Shown in pieces: positions 41,895 to 44,128 of a DNA stretch of 44,128 bases. Under the pieces are notes generated by a model. The model worked only from the letters and a program-made list of their open reading frames with translations. It was not told the origin of the DNA and did no database searches. A program made the position numbers and the translations under genes. Location of the stretch: assembly GCA_945906935.1 (NCBI GenBank), contig CAMDSO010000020.1, positions 1 to 44,128 on the forward strand, read 5' to 3'. Position 1 is the stretch's first letter. Every line of letters begins with the position of its first letter. This DNA comes from Bordetella parapertussis. GTDB lineage: Bacteria; Pseudomonadota; Gammaproteobacteria; Burkholderiales; SG8-41.

Positions 41895-42752
41895 ATGGCA
41901 AAAATGAAAGGCTTGGGCCGGGGATTGGAATCTTTGCTGGGCCGAGATGAGCCATCCGCGTCCACCCCGGCGCTGGATCGTCAGTCTGAACTAAAGGTCG
42001 AGCAACTTCAGTCCGGCAAATACCAACCGCGGTCATTTATGGATGACGCCGCCTTAAATGAGTTGGCATCCTCCATCAAAGCTCAGGGAATTATGCAGCC
42101 CATACTGGTGCGTCCCGTACCTGGTGGGAAGTTTGAAATAATTGCCGGCGAGCGCCGTTGGCGTGCCGCCAAATTGGCTGGCCTTGCCTCAGTACCAGTT
42201 TTGGTGCGAGAAGTCGCAGATAATGCCGCACTGGCAATGGCCCTCATCGAAAATATTCAGCGGGAAGATCTCAACCCTCTGGAGCAAGCGGTAGGCATCC
42301 AACGGCTGGTCGCTGAGTTTGGTGCGACGCATGATCAAGCGGCGGACATGGTCGGGCGTTCACGCAGCGCGGTTACCAACCTGCTTCGGTTACTGGGCTT
42401 GGCAGTGCCGGTTCGCGATTTGATGCAGCAGGGAAAGCTCGACATGGGGCATGGGCGCGCCCTTCTCGTCCTTTCAGGCATGCAGCAACTTGAGGCGGCT
42501 CGCACGGTCATCAGCAAAAGTCTCTCGGTTCGGGAAACTGAAAAATTGGTAGGTCAACTAATGCGCGGAAGCGAACGTAATCCGGCCAAGAAAGTGGCCG
42601 ACCGCGATGTTCTGCGCCTCGAGGAAGAGTTGGCGCAAAAACTTGGAACCAAAGTCCAGATCAAAGCGGCGACCAAGGGGCGCGGCTCATTGCATATCCA
42701 ATACACCAGCCTTTTGCAGCTAGACGCCATTCTGGCAAAGCTGAAGCAGTAG
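41895..42752 (+). CDS. parB: Chromosome-partitioning protein ParB (Spo0J type)
   Basis: The 285-residue protein is a CTP-dependent clamp that loads at parS and slides along DNA. The N-terminal segment KGLGRGLESLLG (5-16) is the ParA-stimulating peptide; the CTP-binding domain has GERRWRAAKLAGL (85-97) and ENIQREDLNPLEQA near 118-131. A helix-turn-helix (about 140-170) reads parS, and a C-terminal dimerisation domain ends at QYTSLLQLDAILAKLKQ. The perfect parS between mnmE and mnmG is its expected target. It is followed after 41 bases by atpI. Confidence 0.97.
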   Translation: MAKMKGLGRGLESLLGRDEPSASTPALDRQSELKVEQLQSGKYQPRSFMDDAALNELASSIKAQGIMQPILVRPVPGGKFEIIAGERRWRAAKLAGLASVPVLVREVADNAALAMALIENIQREDLNPLEQAVGIQRLVAEFGATHDQAADMVGRSRSAVTNLLRLLGLAVPVRDLMQQGKLDMGHGRALLVLSGMQQLEAARTVISKSLSVRETEKLVGQLMRGSERNPAKKVADRDVLRLEEELAQKLGTKVQIKAATKGRGSLHIQYTSLLQLDAILAKLKQ

Positions 42753-42793
42753 CGGGCATTATGTTGCGGCGCAAGAATGTTTGACGGGCAGCC

Positions 42794-43207
42794 GTGAAAC
42801 TGATTAAAATTAAGGGGTTTGATTGGCAAGTGTTCAAAAAGCTAAATTTGCTCGAAAGTAAGTCCGTTCGTACGGTGTTGAGATGGCAGTTCTTGGCCAC
42901 GGTAGGCATCGCGCTGGTAGCGGGTTTGCTGCTCGGCATCGAGGGGGCGGTCTCGGCAATGCTGGGTGGTTTTGTCATGATGACTGCGGGATGTTTGTTT
43001 GCCTGTATGGCCAGTGGCAAAAGAATCCGGCCGATTGGGGAAACCCTCAGAACACTTATCAGGGCTGAGGCAAGCAAGATCGGCTTGATCGTTATGCAAC
43101 TTTGGCTGGTATTAACCGCATATGAGAACGTTGTGCCGCTGGTGTTTATCGGCACGTTTATTGTTGCAGTAATGATCCACCCAATCGCGTTGTTGGTTCG
43201 CGATTGA
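42794..43207 (+). CDS. atpI: ATP synthase-associated protein I (AtpI)
   Basis: The 137-residue protein begins with GTG and has four hydrophobic segments (about 30-46, 52-70, 95-107 and 114-130), matching AtpI, a small membrane protein thought to help c-ring assembly. Similarity within the family is low, so the call rests on size, membrane topology and position directly before atpB. It stands 41 bases after parB and 22 before atpB. The first 20 residues are charged, as in relatives. No better initiator lies in frame nearby. Confidence 0.88.
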   Translation: MKLIKIKGFDWQVFKKLNLLESKSVRTVLRWQFLATVGIALVAGLLLGIEGAVSAMLGGFVMMTAGCLFACMASGKRIRPIGETLRTLIRAEASKIGLIVMQLWLVLTAYENVVPLVFIGTFIVAVMIHPIALLVRD

Positions 43208-43229
43208 AAAAGGTATTCAGGGACAAGTA

Positions 43230-44036
43230 ATGAGCGAAGCCGGCGAATTGACGCCAACCGAATATATCGGTCACCACCTGACTAATCGCACCATTTCTCT
43301 GGGCGATGGCCCCTTCTGGACGTTGCACCTCGACACATTCATGACGGCGCTTACGCTAGGCGTTATCGGGTTTGGATTTCTTTTCTGGGTCGTGCGTGGC
43401 GCAACCGCCGGCATTCCCAACAGGCGGCAGGCGCTCGTCGAACTGCTGTGCGAATTTGTGGACGACCAGGTAAAAGCCATATTTCACGGAAACCGCGCCT
43501 TCGTGTCCCCGCTGGCTTTGACGGTGTTTGTCTGGGTTGTCCTGATGAACTCGATGGATTTTATCCCGATCGATCTGGCGGCTGGATTCGCCGAGCATGC
43601 CCTCGGCCAGCATTTCTGGAAGCCGGTTCCTACCTCGGACGTGAACACCACCTTTGCACTTTCCCTCTCGGTCTGGCTATTGATGATTTTTTATAACATC
43701 AAGATCAAGGGTTTGGGCGGCTGGATACACGAACTTTTTTGTACACCTTTTGGTTCCAACCCACTGTTGTGGCTTTTCAACTTGCTGTTTAATCTTGTCG
43801 AATACATTTCAAAGCCGCTTTCCCATTCGTTGCGGCTCTACGGCAATATCTATGCGGGTGAAATTATTTTCCTGCTGCTATGGATGTGGGCTGCCACCGG
43901 TCTCGCTGGCTCGGTTTTTGGCGGAGTGCTTGCGCTCGGCTGGGCTATCTTCCATATCTTTATTGTTATTCTGCAGGCATATATTTTCATGATGCTCACC
44001 GCGGTTTATATGGCGATGGCACACGAAAGTCACTAA
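43230..44036 (+). CDS. atpB: F0F1 ATP synthase subunit a
   Basis: The 268-residue membrane protein forms the proton half-channels against the c-ring. The essential arginine is R202 in [14 protein letters not shown] (198-211), with the aqueous-channel helix around 235-262. The N-terminal part [12 protein letters not shown] is typical of betaproteobacterial subunit a. GGGA lies about eight bases before the ATG. It follows atpI after 22 bases and leads into atpE after 46, as in the canonical atpIBEFHAGDC operon, whose remaining genes lie beyond the right edge. Confidence 0.97.
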   Translation: MSEAGELTPTEYIGHHLTNRTISLGDGPFWTLHLDTFMTALTLGVIGFGFLFWVVRGATAGIPNRRQALVELLCEFVDDQVKAIFHGNRAFVSPLALTVFVWVVLMNSMDFIPIDLAAGFAEHALGQHFWKPVPTSDVNTTFALSLSVWLLMIFYNIKIKGLGGWIHELFCTPFGSNPLLWLFNLLFNLVEYISKPLSHSLRLYGNIYAGEIIFLLLWMWAATGLAGSVFGGVLALGWAIFHIFIVILQAYIFMMLTAVYMAMAHESH

Positions 44037-44082
44037 TTAGTAATCGTTTCAACGAAACCAATTTCCCTGAAAGGAGAGAGTA

Positions 44083-44128
44083 ATGGACAAGATGCAATTG
44101 GTAGCGATGGTTCAGGCCTACACCAGTA
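44083..44128 (+). CDS. atpE: F0F1 ATP synthase subunit c (5' fragment)
   Basis: Only the first 15 codons are inside the window, reading MDKMQLVAMVQAYTS, and the frame is open to the edge. AGGAGAGAG stands a few bases before the ATG, a strong site as expected for the most abundant subunit. The call rests mainly on position after atpB and on this start; the diagnostic membrane hairpin lies outside. Confidence 0.75.
   Translation, partial: MDKMQLVAMVQAYTS

Overview
This window looks like the replication-origin region of a betaproteobacterial chromosome. The evidence is the run dnaA, dnaN, gyrB, rpmH, rnpA, yidC, mnmE, mnmG, rsmG, parA, parB, atpI, atpB, atpE; the def-fmt-rsmB-DUF4390-ntrY-ntrX block; and the tkt-gap-pgk-pyk-aldolase carbon cluster. 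All of these orders are familiar in Betaproteobacteria. Genus cannot be set from sequence alone. No plasmid, phage, IS element, CRISPR array, tRNA or rRNA is visible, and almost every gene is core.

Layout from left to right. 1-1243: a tripartite tricarboxylate transporter pair, tctB and tctA, with tctA running off the left edge. 1435-8374: transketolase, GAPDH, PGK, pyruvate kinase and a eukaryote-type class I aldolase, all on the minus strand. 8472-15310: NtrX-like regulator, NtrY-like kinase, DUF4390 protein, rsmB, fmt and def, also minus. 15421-20421: a plus-strand island with a LysM protein, dprA and topB. 20443-29404: a minus-strand RND efflux operon mdtA-mdtB-mdtC-outer-membrane factor. 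29532-34605: gyrB, dnaN, dnaA (minus). 34803-44128: rpmH, rnpA, yidC, mnmE, mnmG, rsmG, parA, parB, atpI, atpB and the first codons of atpE (plus).

Transcription diverges at the dnaA/rpmH junction. DnaA-box-like 9-mers lie both between dnaA and dnaN (three near-consensus boxes beside an 80% A+T stretch) and between dnaA and rpmH (one perfect box beside a sigma70-like rpmH promoter). A perfect parS site inside a 28-bp palindrome lies between mnmE and mnmG, about 2.6 kb from parA-parB, so origin firing and origin segregation elements sit within about 5 kb of each other. Operons are tight, with ATGA overlaps at mnmG/rsmG, rsmG/parA, mdtB/mdtC and mdtC/OMF.

The window holds no obvious new system. 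The most notable departures from the expected core are: an NtrX-like regulator whose sigma54 AAA+ domain has lost the Walker A lysine, the Walker B aspartate and the GAFTGA segment; absence of yidD between rnpA and yidC, with a possible C-terminal remnant; absence of recF between dnaN and gyrB and of smg between dprA and topB; a class I aldolase in the carbon operon; a forced TTG start for rnpA directly in frame behind the rpmH stop; and a recent-looking 16-bp tandem duplication spanning the tkt stop codon.
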